From assembly GCA_018907035.1 (NCBI GenBank), contig JACCIC010000357.1:5001-69000 (forward strand): a DNA stretch of 64,000 nucleotides. Reading direction: 5' to 3'. This document shows, in pieces, positions 24,790 to 37,132 of the stretch (the first letter of the stretch is position 1; each line of letters starts with the position of its first letter). Below the pieces are notes generated by a model. The model ran no database searches. It was not told the DNA's origin and saw nothing but the letters and a program-made list of their open reading frames with translations. A program made the translations under genes and the position numbers. This DNA is from Sycobia sp. Sy_11 (Eukaryota > Arthropoda > Insecta > Hymenoptera > Epichrysomallidae).

Positions 24790-26019
24790 TTAGGTTGTCA
24801 AATATCTCCCTTCCGCCTTTTTGTTAATGAATTTCACGGCTAAGTATAAAGCACTACAGAGTTCATATATGGCAATACTATACATCATTTGAAAAGTCTT
24901 GACATAACGTACAAAACAACGCTATGCATAATTATTTTGGATAATGCGTTCAAAAGTTATAAAGTTAAAATTTTAAAGTTTTCCTTCGTCGAAGGAAAAT
25001 CCGCTAGAGAAACGTTCCGTGAGATTAATGGTGTTTTGAGGATGGCACGCTATCACTTCAAACGGGAGAGGAATGGTTTCGATGGTTCAGAGCCGGTGAA
25101 AACGACACCAAGGATAAGCCAACCGGCGGAAGACCTGTGACGGCGAATGCCGATCAAATCATGGAATTTATCGAGTTAGACCGGCATGTGTCATCTCGTG
25201 ACATCGCCCAGGAGATGAGAATTAGTCACCAAACCATTTTAAACCAAGTGCAGAAGGCTGGATACAAAAAAAAGCTTGATGTTTGAAAAACCTTCTGGAT
25301 CGAATCAACGCCTGCGATGTGCTGCTGAAACGGAACGAACTCGACCCATTTTTGAAGCGGAAGGTGACTGGCGACGAAAAATGGATCGCATACGACAATA
25401 TCAAGCGAAAACGGTCGTGGTCCAAGGCCGGTGGACCGTCCCAAACAGTGGCCAAGCCGGGATTGACGGCCAGGAAGGTTTTGCTGTGTGTTTGGTGGGA
25501 TTGGAAGGAAATCATCCACTATGACCTGCTCCCATATGGCTAGATTCTTAATTCTACCATCTACTGTGAACAACTGGACCGCTTGAAGTAGGCTATCGAC
25601 AAGAAGCGTCCACAATTGGCCAACAGGAAGGGTGTAGTGTTCCACCAGGACAACGCCAGACCACACACTTCGTTCATGACTCGTCAGAAGCTACAGGAGT
25701 TCGGATGGGAGGTTTTATCGAATCCACCATATAGCCCGAACATAGCGCCAAGTGATTACCACCTGTTCCTGCCCATGTCGAACGCCCTGGTGGTGTAAAG
25801 TTGGGCTCAAAAGAGGCTTGTGAAAAGTGGCTGTCCGAGTTCTTCGCAAATAAGGAGAAAGGTTTCTACGAGAGGGGTATTATGAAGTTGCCGTCTAGAT
25901 GGAAACACATTATCGAACAAAAACGGCGCATATTTGAAGTAAATCCGACCACTGTAACACTTTTTATAAAGCATTGAATGAAGAGCAAAAAAGCGGTAGG
26001 GAGATATTTGACAACCTAA
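24790..26019 (+). mobile_element. mariner transposon with both terminal inverted repeats (1.23 kb)
   Basis: The left end starts TTAGGTTGTCAAATATCTCC, and the reverse complement of the right end is identical over the first 20 bases and diverges only slightly further in. The element is flanked by a TA dinucleotide on each side (24788-24789 and 26020-26021), the standard Tc1/mariner target duplication. Length and layout fit a full-length mariner. The transposase inside is broken by frameshifts and stops. The insertion lies between the inverted repeat and the first coding exon of the MZB1-like gene, possibly within a 5-prime UTR intron. Near-intact ends with a dead coding region suggest it could still be mobilised in trans. 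That is inference. Confidence 0.93.
24985..25975 (+). pseudogene. Inactivated mariner transposase (D,D34D type)
   Basis: Pieces of the transposase appear in several frames. The N-terminal helix-turn-helix region has FVEGKSARETFREING, then WFRWFRAGENDTKDKP in another frame. The second DNA-binding domain is SSRDIAQEMRISHQTI. Catalytic parts: VTGDEKWI (first Asp, about 25360), FHQDNARPH (second Asp, about 25645) and APSDYHLF (third Asp, about 25750). The spacing between the second and third Asp is 34 residues, as in D,D34D mariners. The usual YSPD before the third Asp is YSPN. At least one frameshift in the N-terminal part, stops after KKLDV and LLPYG, and a frameshift after LPMSNAL prevent a full protein. 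The expected C-terminal segment is recognisable in another frame. Confidence 0.93.
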
Positions 26020-26215
26020 TATTTGTATACACTCGTAGTCGCAATTCTAAAAATTTAATTTGCATAATCAAAATCATGTAAACTTCATAAAAATTACGAC
26101 TTTCGATATTATTTTGTAAAATATTTAATATCTGTGAATACTATCGGAACAGAAATATAAATATTAATGAAATATTTCATATACTGTAAATTTTTCATAA
26201 AAATTCATATTTTCA

Positions 26216-26218
<3 letters not shown>

Positions 26219-26267
<49 letters not shown>
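26219..26267. repeat. (TA)n microsatellite
   Basis: Pure TA tract between the mariner and the first coding exon of the MZB1-like gene. Confidence 0.95.
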
Positions 26268-26269
<2 letters not shown>

Positions 26270-26539
26270 GTTATTTAGATCAACAATAATATTTATATAA
26301 TAGTAAACACGCGTAACTTAATAATTTAAAAAGAAATTGTTTGCATTCGTTCTTAACATACATACAAAGTTCAATTACTAATTGTAACTACCTTAAGTAG
26401 ATTTTATTATAATTTTTTGCTTTCACTGTCAACTATTGCATAATTTTATTCTATACTACATTTGTCAGTTTTGCTTCTGCAAATCATAACCTATTTATTG
26501 TAACTTTATAATAGATATAATTATATAAATTAACTTAAA

Positions 26540-26870
26540 ATGTTTGGAGGAAATGTATCAATATTAATCTGTATATATATTAAAACACTGATTTTACATT
26601 CGGAAACTTGTGAAATAGAACAACTAAACGAAGATAAATACGATTCAGAATATATTAATGATGAATTATCACATAATGAAGTAGAAACTTCGGACAATTT
26701 TCATTATTGTAATACAAATTTTGTTCAGTGCGGAATCCTAAAAAAAGTTGAATACTTTCCTTACGCCACCAATGCGAATACATGTACCGCACAAGTAAAT
26801 TTCAATTCCGCTTGTATCAGATGCGAAATTTGTCTTGCAATAGTTGACCAGGTTATATATTATATACGTT

Positions 26871-26929
<59 letters not shown>

Positions 26930-27339
26930 ATATAATTTTTTATCTGTAATTTTAACAAACTAATTAATATTGTATTGGTTAATATTTCTATAAACATTTA
27001 TTCTTTCATTAAAATGCTATTTTTTTCAAATAGATCAATCAGACATTGACATATATCCATAGACATATGTATCCTTTCATTTATCTAAACGAACCACAAA
27101 TTACTTCGTTGTTTCAAATTATTTGCAATTATTCATTCATAAAGTAAGTTTCGAAAGCATTCATAAAATATTTTAAAATGTTAAATTTTACAAATTTCAA
27201 ATGTCAATTTCAGTTATGCTCTAAGGGATGTTCAAGGCAAACGGCTCATTTTATACCCAATTCAAGAAGCAAATTTAATTATAACAAATGTCGATGGCCA
27301 ATGGGAACAACAGTATGTACACATTTCTAATAAATTATA

Positions 27340-27397
<58 letters not shown>

Positions 27398-27658
27398 AAT
27401 TCATGATTAATTCATATTAAATTATTTCGTCTAACTACCAATAAAAAATTACAAATGTAAATTTAATTTAAAAAAAAACAGAAATATTTGAGAATGCAAG
27501 TTGTTTATACAAAAACTTATGAATATTACATATGAAATTTCGATCTTTCATTTTAATATCAAACTGAATAGAAACAAATCCTAATTAGCCATTAAATAAC
27601 TATTATATAAATTAAATAATTCTCTTAATTATTGTATGCATTTATTTTAATATACAGC

Positions 27659-27710
<52 letters not shown>

Positions 27711-29176
27711 GCGTTTATTAAAATTATATTCACCCATTTCTAAAACTTATGGATATCCTGTATAATTACAGAATTTTGCAAATGCTACTTTTATTTTTCT
27801 CATTGTACTTACACTGAAAATCACATCAGATTCATTTTCTTTCTGATCTGCTCAGATCGTTAGACCGAAAATATTATTGATAAGAAAGAAGTTTTTTATA
27901 TGAAATACAGTCATGTAGAAATACAATCTGAATTTCAATTTAAAATATTTATTAAATAAAGGATGACTTGAAAAGGATAACAAATCTAGTGGTTGAAACA
28001 TTCGTAAAAATAAATTAATATTGACTCATTTATATCGACGCCTTACCTTCATAGATAGCTATTAAATATATTTATATTTCCAAATTTACTTTTTAAATTT
28101 TAAAAAAAATTGAATCATTATACGACGATAGTTTATAAAAAATATGTTTTATGTATGAAAGTTAAACTTGTTGAAATATTTCAACTATATAGAAATTCTA
28201 CTTCGAGGCTTGCGAATAAAGGCTTGCAAGTTACATCTTCAAATAAACTATCAATATCATTCGGACATACAAAATGATCGCATAGTTCTACGGAGTTATA
28301 AGTTTTTGATAATATTAAATTATTTATATTTATTATTAATAATTATTTATATTTCATTATAATCACAGTAAATAAGAATTCATAATTCTATGAACGATTT
28401 TGATCAAATTTTGGCTGACGTTGATAAATGTTGTCAAACTTTGTCAAATATTGGCAGACTTTGACAGAATTATTGATAGAATTTTGCCAACTTTGCCAGA
28501 CTTTGAGAAATTTTCTTAAATACCCTAATAACACTTTTAGTAATATTCGGTAAGACCTGGCAAACTCTACCAGATTTTGGCAAAGTCTAGTAAAGTAATT
28601 TTAGCAATTAAGGAATTTACAATATGAAGGTCAATATTGCAGCAATATAAAAGTGATATTCTTTAATTTTTTTGACAAGTAATACCTCAATATTACTGTT
28701 CTAAATATTTTAACATATCCATCATATTATATTACAATATTTCATGTTGTCGTTTTGTTGTTATTATGTGAATTCTTTAAGCGTTCTTTCTGCCACAGCA
28801 GACTTATCGTACTTTGCAAATCTATATTATATTTCAAATATTTAAAAAATTCTGATTCAATTTATTATAGTTTCATTAATAAATTTAAAATTTTCTATTA
28901 AAGTAATTAAGCAAGAAATTACATTTCAGTTTGCAACAACGTTGTTATGATTTAACTGAAGAAATGGGCACAGCAACTTTATATAAACATTGGCGGTTTT
29001 GGTGGAATAACAATAACACAAGCGAGGCTCTTCAGCTTGAAACTGTTCTTTGCAGAGACGAAAGCACTTTTTTTCGAGATTGTAAGAGTATAGCGCATAC
29101 TGACAGGACCATTATAAGAAATATTGAAAATAAACGACTTAAATCGAAGATTGCTAATCTGTTTCAGTTTATCTAG
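26540..29176 (+). CDS. MZB1/canopy-family (DUF3456, saposin-like) ER protein, 4 coding exons
   Basis: Coding exons 26540-26851, 27034-27143, 27214-27312 and 28930-29176 sum to 768 bases, or 255 residues. All introns are GT-AG and the phases agree (0, 2, 2). The N-terminus is hydrophobic (VSILICIYIKTLIL), consistent with a signal peptide. An acidic stretch follows (residues about 24-52). The six cysteines expected of the MZB1/canopy fold are present: C95 and C98 in CIRCEICLAIV, C135 in QIICNYSF, C179 in QQRCYDL, and C215 and C225 in VLCRDESTFFRDC. NYALRDVQGKRL, EEMGTATLYKHW and the last cysteine pair align with human MZB1 as I recall it. MZB1 and canopy proteins are ER-resident helpers of folding and secretion. 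There is no C-terminal KDEL-like signal. The N-terminal part is longer than in MZB1 (189 residues). A poly(A) signal lies at 29263. Confidence 0.82.
26875..27706. repeat. Three (TA)n microsatellites in introns of the MZB1-like gene
   Basis: TA tracts at about 26875-26923 (intron 1), 27347-27391 and 27662-27706 (both intron 3). Confidence 0.93.
28398..28610. repeat. Degenerate short tandem repeat in intron 3 of the MZB1-like gene
   Basis: About 200 bases contain at least ten variants of a roughly 10-11 base unit resembling TTGNCAGACTT, such as GTCAAACTTT, GGCAGACTTT, GCCAGACTTT and GGCAAACTCT. Copies differ by one to three bases, so the array is old or built from imperfect slippage. There are no long exact copies. 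Confidence 0.6.
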
Positions 29177-29262
29177 ACTGACAACTTATTATTTATACTA
29201 ATGTACTTTATTATAACACTTTATTATAACACACTTATATAATTTTTAATATTTAATTTTAT

Positions 29263-29268
29263 AATAAA
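29263..29268 (+). terminator. AATAAA poly(A) signal of the MZB1-like gene
   Basis: Canonical hexamer 87 bases after the stop codon. A 13-base direct duplication (ACTTTATTATAAC, about 29206-29233) lies between stop and signal. Confidence 0.55.
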
Positions 29269-29269
29269 A

Positions 29270-30956
29270 TATATATTATATATAAGTGTTCTTTTTCTGT
29301 AACTATTACTTGAAAGAAAGTAGTATACTATAATATAATAATGAGATTCAGTGCTGCAGCAAGAGCAATAAAACTCTTTCCTATGCAAGTTTTATTTAGG
29401 TCTATAAATACTCCAATTTTATCATTTCACTTTACATATTGCACTTTACATTAATATACGAACTGGCTCACTAACATTTTTTCACTTATATGTATCTTAT
29501 AGTATATGTAATTTTTAAATAAGTTGATATTATAATTTCATCTACAAGATTTCAATTTTATTTATATTTTTTTAAATTCAAAATTTGGTGAAAGTTATAT
29601 GATAATGTCGATTGAAGAGGTAAGTAATGTTTAGAGATCTGGTTTGAAAAATGTTCATATAATATTAATAAATTAATTAATAAGGAAAAAAATAATAAAA
29701 ACAAATAATCGATATAGTATTATTAACATAGGATAAACTGACTGTTCTTGCCACCAATTTTAGCAAATCTACGTACCTACTTAGTCCAATGTTTCGAATC
29801 ATTTCAATTTATCATCAGATACTAAACTAAAAAATTGTAACGCAATTTTAAATGCCCAACCCTCATTTCATTCAGTTTTCAAGGTAAATTACAAAATTAT
29901 ATTAATGAAGAATAATAATTGTTATATAATTTACTCGACTCTAATATTAAATTCACATTAGTAGGATTCCGTAAAATATGAATATTATTTATTTAGTTTT
30001 AATACACTTTTCTAAAATATTTATATGTTTGAAGTCGAAAGAATGTAATAAAGCCAAGCCTTTCTCTTCCTTTCAGTCGCAAGCTCTCGTTTTCATGGAC
30101 CGTCGTAATCGGGCCCCTGCAATGTCGTCATCTTTTTTTCCGTTGTATCGTGCATCGCATTTAGTTTTAGTCGCCACTGCTCATGTACAAATGTTCACGG
30201 ATTTGGAGAATGGCCCGTTCTGAATGAATTACCTATAGGTAGCATGTTGAATAAAGAATAGGAGGACATGGTTTCTTCGACAAGGAAATTCTTTATTATT
30301 TATTTATTATTGGAGGCTCAAGGAGCGTGCTTTAATATTTTCGATATCGATTTTTGAAACTGATAAAATATGTATGCAATAAAGAAAACACTTGCATGAC
30401 TTTTTTATCCCATTCATGTATTAGTTGTATTTTAAATACTAAAATATAATTATTCGATTTTCATTTTTTGTCCTCTTTTCTTTAGTCCTATTTATATTCA
30501 TATTACTTCCATTTTCTGAATTGGTAAGAAGAAAAAGTATAATACCACATATTATGAAATAATGTAAAAACTGCTAATTACGTATTTTTTATTATAGATT
30601 AAATTTATAATAATGTAATCATCTGCTCAGATACGTAGAAAATGACTAAAGGAATAATTTTTTTCTCAAATTTATTTTTTAAACACATTATTTTTCCCTT
30701 CTTCTGCGGGCCACTATAATTGCAATTCTAATTAAAGTAATAATTATAAATTGACCTTACCTAGCAAAAAAATAATAGTAACAGATTAAAATTATGCGCA
30801 AGGAAATATTCGCTTTATACGATCGATGTGTAAAGATATTAAACATGATAGTAAACACCGTCGATAACATTGTTGATAAAATAATTTTCTTAACTCTTGT
30901 AGTGCCATAATTTTTTAATTGGCAAAGTTTATTGAAACTCACGACATAATAATATA
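29270..30956. other. AT-rich DNA with one GC-richer patch
   Basis: Mostly AT-rich without recognisable genes. The exception is the patch 30055-30225, treated as a candidate exon in its own entry. Confidence 0.4.
29599..30223 (+). CDS. Speculative two-exon micro-gene (55 aa, unrecognised)
   Basis: A short exon 29599-29619 (MIMSIEE) ends at a perfect GTAAGT donor. The exon 30077-30223 begins after a good acceptor (TTCTCTTCCTTTCAG) and reads in the same phase to a stop after 48 residues, including FMDRRNRAPAM and a hydrophobic stretch (HLVLVATAHV). An AATAAA follows at about 30251. The second exon is clearly richer in GC than its surroundings. No homologue comes to mind. The pairing of the two exons is a guess, and the patch could also be part of an unidentified repeat. 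Confidence 0.2.
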
Positions 30957-31452
30957 AGGTCTGCTTCAAAAGTTTCCCAATTTTTCAAAAAAAAGACAAC
31001 AATAAATTATTTTTGCAAAATGCATTTATTTGCTTTAAAATCCCCTTATTAAAGTCTCTTTGCGAATCTATACAAAGTTTAATGCGTTCAAACAGCATGG
31101 TAAATGACTTTTTCATGTCGTTGACCGGAATCCTTATTCATTAAATATTGCATGAGATAAACAAACACTACCATAAATATGTTGCATCATTTCATGTAAT
31201 TCTGTAAAAGTTTTACCGAATTTAAAACAAAACTTGATGTTAGCTCTTTGCTCAATGTTCATTTTACGATCAACAAAGAAAACACCCTGTCACTTAAGGC
31301 GCAGTAGCTTCGGTTCTATTCATCCAAATGTCATTGAATTTCGGCAGAATGTAAATAGAAGATGTCCCTTAAACGTACATGGTAATAAACAGGTGGTGTC
31401 ACTGGTTGAGTTGCCATGTTTAAAAGTCTAGAAACTTTTGAAACAAATCTTG
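30957..31452 (-). mobile_element. Internally deleted mariner-like element (about 0.5 kb)
   Basis: The ends form imperfect terminal inverted repeats sharing TTCAAAAGTTTC near 30964-30975 and, in reverse complement, near 31432-31443, with TA just outside. On the minus strand the transposase start is readable (NIEQRANIKFCFKFGKTFTE), followed by LHEMMQHIYG. Then a deletion joins to a C-terminal remnant (MLFERIKLCIDSQ). The catalytic domain is missing. This is a dead, non-autonomous derivative, a natural intermediate towards a MITE. Confidence 0.75.
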
Positions 31453-32319
31453 TATCAATGCTCCACCAAAGGGTTTTCCATTTCCTCTCAAAACTTTCAA
31501 TGTAGGATCAAATGCTTCCGATGCTTTTTGTGAGCAATTCTACTTCCATTTCGTACACCAAAAACTGCGATATCGGTTCCTTTATAGCCATATATGCACA
31601 TGTATCTCGTGCCATCTATTTTTCTATTTCTTGCTTTTCTTCCAATTGTTGTTAAAGTAATTTCTTACTTTTTCTAAATTTTTTTCTGTTGAATTTAATA
31701 AAAACTCTATCATATAATTCTGTCTCTATAGAACACGGGGTTAAATATTAAAAGCGATCGATTCCGTAGTTTCGATGCCTATAAAAAACATGTAGCATAC
31801 ATACATATAATAACATTCATTCGCTTATGTTTAACGTTATTTGAGAATGTAATTAATTTTTATTCGTTTTAAAAAGTTTTTACACTTTTGACTATTAAAG
31901 TAATTGTTGTTCTAGATTAATTATTTTTTGAAAAGCAGTTTTTATCAAAACATTATTCAATAAAGTATTTCTATATTTTTTAATTTTTGGTTCTAATATT
32001 TATTTAATAATCGTCGAAGAAATTAATACTTCTGTGTCTTTATTTGTTAATAATATCCATATCAGTATGCTTAACTGTTAGTCTACGTAAACATATAAAA
32101 ATCCTTATATTTTCTCATACAGAATTTCTGCTCATTCTGTCCATCTCTATAAGATATGTCTCTATGTTACTTTGCAAGGTATCGATTCCTTCTCATCATG
32201 ACGGTGGATTGTAGTGCTAGCAATCGTATTGGAATGTTGCGTTATCGATCCCGTCTAGATCCCAAGGAGGCTTTAATATTATTAGCCTGCGAAAATTCTG
32301 TTCAAACAACCTCTCTTTC

Positions 32320-32355
<36 letters not shown>

Positions 32356-33037
32356 AATAAAAAGCGCTAGACCAGTAGAAATCCACCAAAATATAAATAA
32401 AAGTAAATGCAGATTTAAATGCACACTTTTTATTTATTCTTTTCTTATTCTAAACCTTTACATCATATACGAGGAAGTAACTAAGCTGTCGACAAGAGAC
32501 TGTAAAGTTTCAAATATTTTTATGCTCATTTACATTCAATTTAGAATATTATGAACCAAATTCATGTGATTAATATGGAGATAATCACCTTTTCATCAGA
32601 AAACCTCTTATCCACTAGATCATACATTGGGACCAAAGCTTGAATCAAACCAAACGGTAGGAAAAATCAACTTATTTCACTTTTTTTTACTCTAAACTCA
32701 TTTTCTAAGCAAAAAAAATTCAAGCAATAGAACATATCCCAATCTATTGTAGAAAACTGCAAGCTTAAACACCTTTATATAAAAATATTTATACCTATAG
32801 TAATGGTGGATTTATCTGAAAGTTCTAATGTTCTATCTAACTTTCTTTTGCTATTATCATTAATAAGCAACAGAATCAAACCTTTCAAACCGTAATAATT
32901 TATTTACGGTAAGATTGTTTTTCATGGAAAGTTATTTGGTGAACAAGTAAATTTCCAGCGTTTATCAAAAGCTGGCGTCACCAGTCAATCCCGGGCAGAA
33001 ATGTCAGAAGGTGTCATCTATTTTATCGAGTAAAATC
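31453..33037. other. AT-rich DNA, no gene recognised
   Basis: A moderately GC-rich patch at 31450-31640 shows short open frames on the minus strand without a recognisable motif. A CT microsatellite lies at 32312-32355. The plus ORF 32156-32554 runs through that repeat and has no family signature. Confidence 0.4.
32312..32355. repeat. (CT)n microsatellite
   Basis: About 20 CT units with two interruptions. Confidence 0.95.
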
Positions 33038-33190
33038 ATGGCTATTTTCCAGCCACATAAACGCCATTTGCGGGAAGTGCTGCTTCTATTCTTGAATATG
33101 AGGAAAAGTGCTGGATGAAGATCCGTGTCAGATTCAAGAAGAACTTGCTGTATCATTAGTCATAACGATTTAAGGACTAAACTGTCTAGT
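33038..33190 (+). pseudogene. Deleted mariner transposase fragment
   Basis: Starts with a typical mariner N-terminus (PHKRHLREVLLLFLNMRKSA). It then jumps directly to the interdomain segment LDEDPCQIQEELAVSL before a stop. The expected 50 or so residues between these blocks are missing. No terminal repeats were identified. It belongs to a different mariner lineage from the element at 24790. Confidence 0.65.
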
Positions 33191-36100
33191 CCTTGAAGTA
33201 GAACCGTAGCAGTTCGAAACATCGGGCAACGGGCAACAAAGGAAAATTTAAATTTAAGATGGCGAGGCAGTCAGGTTATGCGTTACTAACATAGAATATA
33301 ACTTATTATTATTATTTTTATTATTTTTAATTTTTAGTCTAATTTTATTTTATTTTTAGTAGTAGGTTCTATTTCAGATTCTTCAGGAATGATCATAAAT
33401 AAGGACAGTCTGACTTTATTTAATTCATTGTTTTAGTATAATATATTATAGTATGAAGACTGTAAGATCGATAAAAATATTTATTAATTTCATTCAAAAT
33501 AATCAAAATTTTACAGTTTTTAATTTTTAGTATATTAAAATAGATATATACCTGTTCATAATTACCTAATACAAAATATATTTTCTTGAAAATCTAACAA
33601 ATGTATGAGCAAAAATAAGATAAAAAATATATAAAAAATTATTGTTTTTTACAACCAGAAAAACGTCAGAAATTACCAAAATCTCCGCAACTAAACCTCA
33701 TGAATGCGTCAAAAAGTAGTATAGCATATATATAGCTGTTACATACAGATAGTTTCACAACAAGAAATATAAAAAACTGATTATAAATTAATCGACTACC
33801 TTTTTTGCTCAAAGAAAGTATTGATTACTAATTTATTATTATCAGTATTAAAATACTAATTAGATAGATATTGCGAGATAAAATATAGATTAAAAAAAAT
33901 AATGATCATAAATAATATTGTATAAATGTGATTTATCATATTTATTTATCACTAATTTAGGTTATTTATTAATTTAATAAAAATTTTGATAACATTTTAG
34001 AATATATATAATAACGATGTACAATTCTTAATACACGTATAATACATAAATATTAAATTTTTTTAAATATTGAAATGATAGTAGATATTTTCAACGGAAC
34101 TGAAGTAAAAAAATTTTGATGACTCATAAATTTAGTTCGTCTTCATGCTCACTTCTTTTTTTCGCACATTCGTTCACTCTGTTTAAACAGTGACATTATC
34201 GCCATAATTTTCAAGTATCAATATTGAAATATTCTCGCATAATCTATTTTTTAATATTCTATTAATTATATTTAATTCTAATTTTAATAAATAACCTGTT
34301 ATAAAACATGTGCTAAATAATGAATTTCAATAACAAATACTAAAATAGAAATGTCTAGATCGCTTGTTTGCAACGAGTTATTAATAATTTTGATAGTGAA
34401 AAAAATATTTTATAAAACGATATATAAAAATCTATGATACTTATTTAAATAATTATACATTTATAAACAGTCTGTTTATGTTGCTATAATTTTTTAGGAA
34501 AGACCGATTTTTGCTTGTCCTTGAAAGATTCATTCTTAATTTTAGTCTCGAGCTCCATACAACTATAAGCCGCCCCTAAACCATAGTTATATTTTAAGGA
34601 TAGAACTCGCTATCCTATTCTTTTACTTTAGCCACTGTATAGTCGCGTAGTGCTCGCCGAGGAGGCAAAAGCGGGAAGGGGAGAGAGTTAACTTACCTTT
34701 ATTTATTTCTATATATAATTAGCTGAGTAAAGTCAATTGCAGTAATAGTTACAATCTTATATCAGTATTTGCTTGATTAAATTTATTATTTAATTCATGA
34801 AAATATTTGTATATGTATTAAAATATTTAGTGCGAGCCCAATCATTGAAGTGCATTTATAATAAAATTTTATTCCTATTCAAGAGTTTCCTATGTATGTA
34901 TATATTAAAGTTTAAATTATGGTTTAGATAAGAGATTTTAGATGTTTGCGTTTTTGACATATACTTTTCATCGGCAAAAATATTTGTTTTTTTTTTCAAT
35001 ATAATTCAAACAGAAGATAAAGCGATCTACTGGAAGCCAACATCAATGAAAAAAAAACTTCATTGATGAAAGATACTACGGGGCTAAAGCTCTACGTTGC
35101 TACTATATAGTTGCTGACTTACACAAAGAGTCCCCTTAATATATGACCATTTTATCTTATATTTGAATTATACTTTATGAATATGAACGAATGATACAAA
35201 ATTTCGTAATGCGATTATTACGGACTCATTAAATTTCTAATATTATTTATAATAATTAGAATGTTTTAATTTTTGTTATATTATTAGGAATACTTTCGAG
35301 TTTTTTATTTAGAGTTTTATATTATAATAGTAATATTTCTTTGTAATGCGCGTTATTATAAATAAGGTTAATTTTTAAAGTCTTCATAGTAATAGGCCAG
35401 TTGAAAATAATTTAGCGAATGTATTTATAATTATTAAATAAAACAAGATTTATGAGAGTGTCTTATTATTTCATGCTTCAGTTAAGTGTATATATTTTTA
35501 ATAATGTATATATTTTTAGACTTTAATTAATATTATATGTTCAATTCTTGACCTTTGGAAAATATTACTCGGCGCTATTCAAATTAAAAAAAAAAAAACA
35601 AAAAAAAATAGGAAATTTATAAAATGTTAGTCATATAAAGATTAACGAAATAATTTTAATATTTCATTCGTATCCTTTAATAATAAGGAACGTTTTCGTT
35701 CAAGCTTTAGATATGAATTATTATATATTTCTTACTATTATTAATTTCAATTGTAAAATTATATTTAATGTTAAGTTAATTTAAAAATTACTAAATCTAG
35801 AAAGATTTGTATAAATTATTGTAAGAGAAGTCAGTGGAATATATATAATTTAGTTTATTTGTATTGTAGATTTAATAGATTTATATCATTAATAAATAAT
35901 GAATTTCGAATTTTATTAAGTATTATTCAATATCCATTATAACATCTTGAGAGGTTTTGTAGTACTCAGTACTGTGATAGGAAAATTTCATATTTTTTAT
36001 GACTTTTGAATTTATGCGACAGAAGGATCGGTGCCGTGCCCGGCAAACGAAGGTTTTCGAAATCTGTACTTATTTATTTGATAGAAAATATGATTATTTT

Positions 36101-37085
36101 CGAACGCTGTTGAACTCTATCAAAACGAAGAGATGAATTATACAAAAGCAGAAACAAATATATTCACAAAGATTTGATTTTTATTCTGGGCCTTATGGCT
36201 GCGAGACAAATCTTGCGCCCTTTATTTCTAAATTCACGGAACGTATAACGATAAGAAGGGGCCGAGCTATATAAAAGAGCTATATCAATAGAATTTATTT
36301 AGACATTTACGATAATTGTACATTTTTAGTACTTATAGACATATTTTTTTTTTTTAGTACTTAGAGACATCTTCATACCAATTCTCATTGTATCTACAAA
36401 TAATAGAAATTCTATGTTTTAAGATATTTTAATTTAAATTTTACCGGACAGCCTTTATTAAAAAAATCTGAAGTATATTCATAAATAATAAACTAATCAA
36501 TCGTTTAAGAAATTAATATTAAATTATACATATAAGTATTTATATAAGGTTATATATTTGCCGTTCAGTTGATGTTTGGAAGCGCTACACTTAATATTCA
36601 GATGTACATTTCTACCGATTGAATATACCATTTAATTGTTATTCATACTGAAGAGTAATTAATGTATACTAATATGAAAAAAAAAATTGCTAGTAGTATA
36701 ATCGTTTGACCAAAATATTATGTTTTCAAGTATAATTAATATAAATGGAAAAAATTATGAACTTCTCGTTCGTATATTTTAATTATATAGAATATGATTA
36801 ATATTATTAATGATTATATTATCTTTTAAAAACTATTTTGTAATTAACACTCTATGATTACTTATTTCTTAACAGCATTATGGTATAATATAAACTATAC
36901 ATATATAGTATAACAATTAGACAATCTATTTATCAAAATTATCAGCAACAATTCTATTGCCTTATTAGGTAATAAATTAAAAAAAAGTCAGTTTATCAAA
37001 TGTGAAATAAAAAAATATTATAAAAAATATTTTAAACCTTAATTTAAAACTACGGTTGAATATTAACATCAATACCTTAATTTTT
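33191..37085. other. AT-rich intergenic DNA, nothing recognised
   Basis: Almost 4 kb of AT-rich sequence without supported genes. Two small GC-richer patches (about 34540-34690 and 36010-36270) have no recognisable protein or RNA signature. Confidence 0.5.
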
Positions 37086-37132
37086 AATATAAAAAATAAT
37101 TTAATATTTAATATTAAATTATTTTTTATATT
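37086..37132. repeat. Perfect 47-bp AT palindrome
   Basis: Two 23-base arms are exact reverse complements around a single central T at 37109. One arm contains AAAAAATAATTTAATATT. The sequence can form a cruciform or hairpin. It lies about 0.83 kb upstream of the desaturase start codon. Confidence 0.9.

Noticed and set aside
32156..32554. 132-residue plus ORF
   Set aside because: It runs through a CT microsatellite and has no recognisable domain. The GC-richer start is not enough to support a gene.
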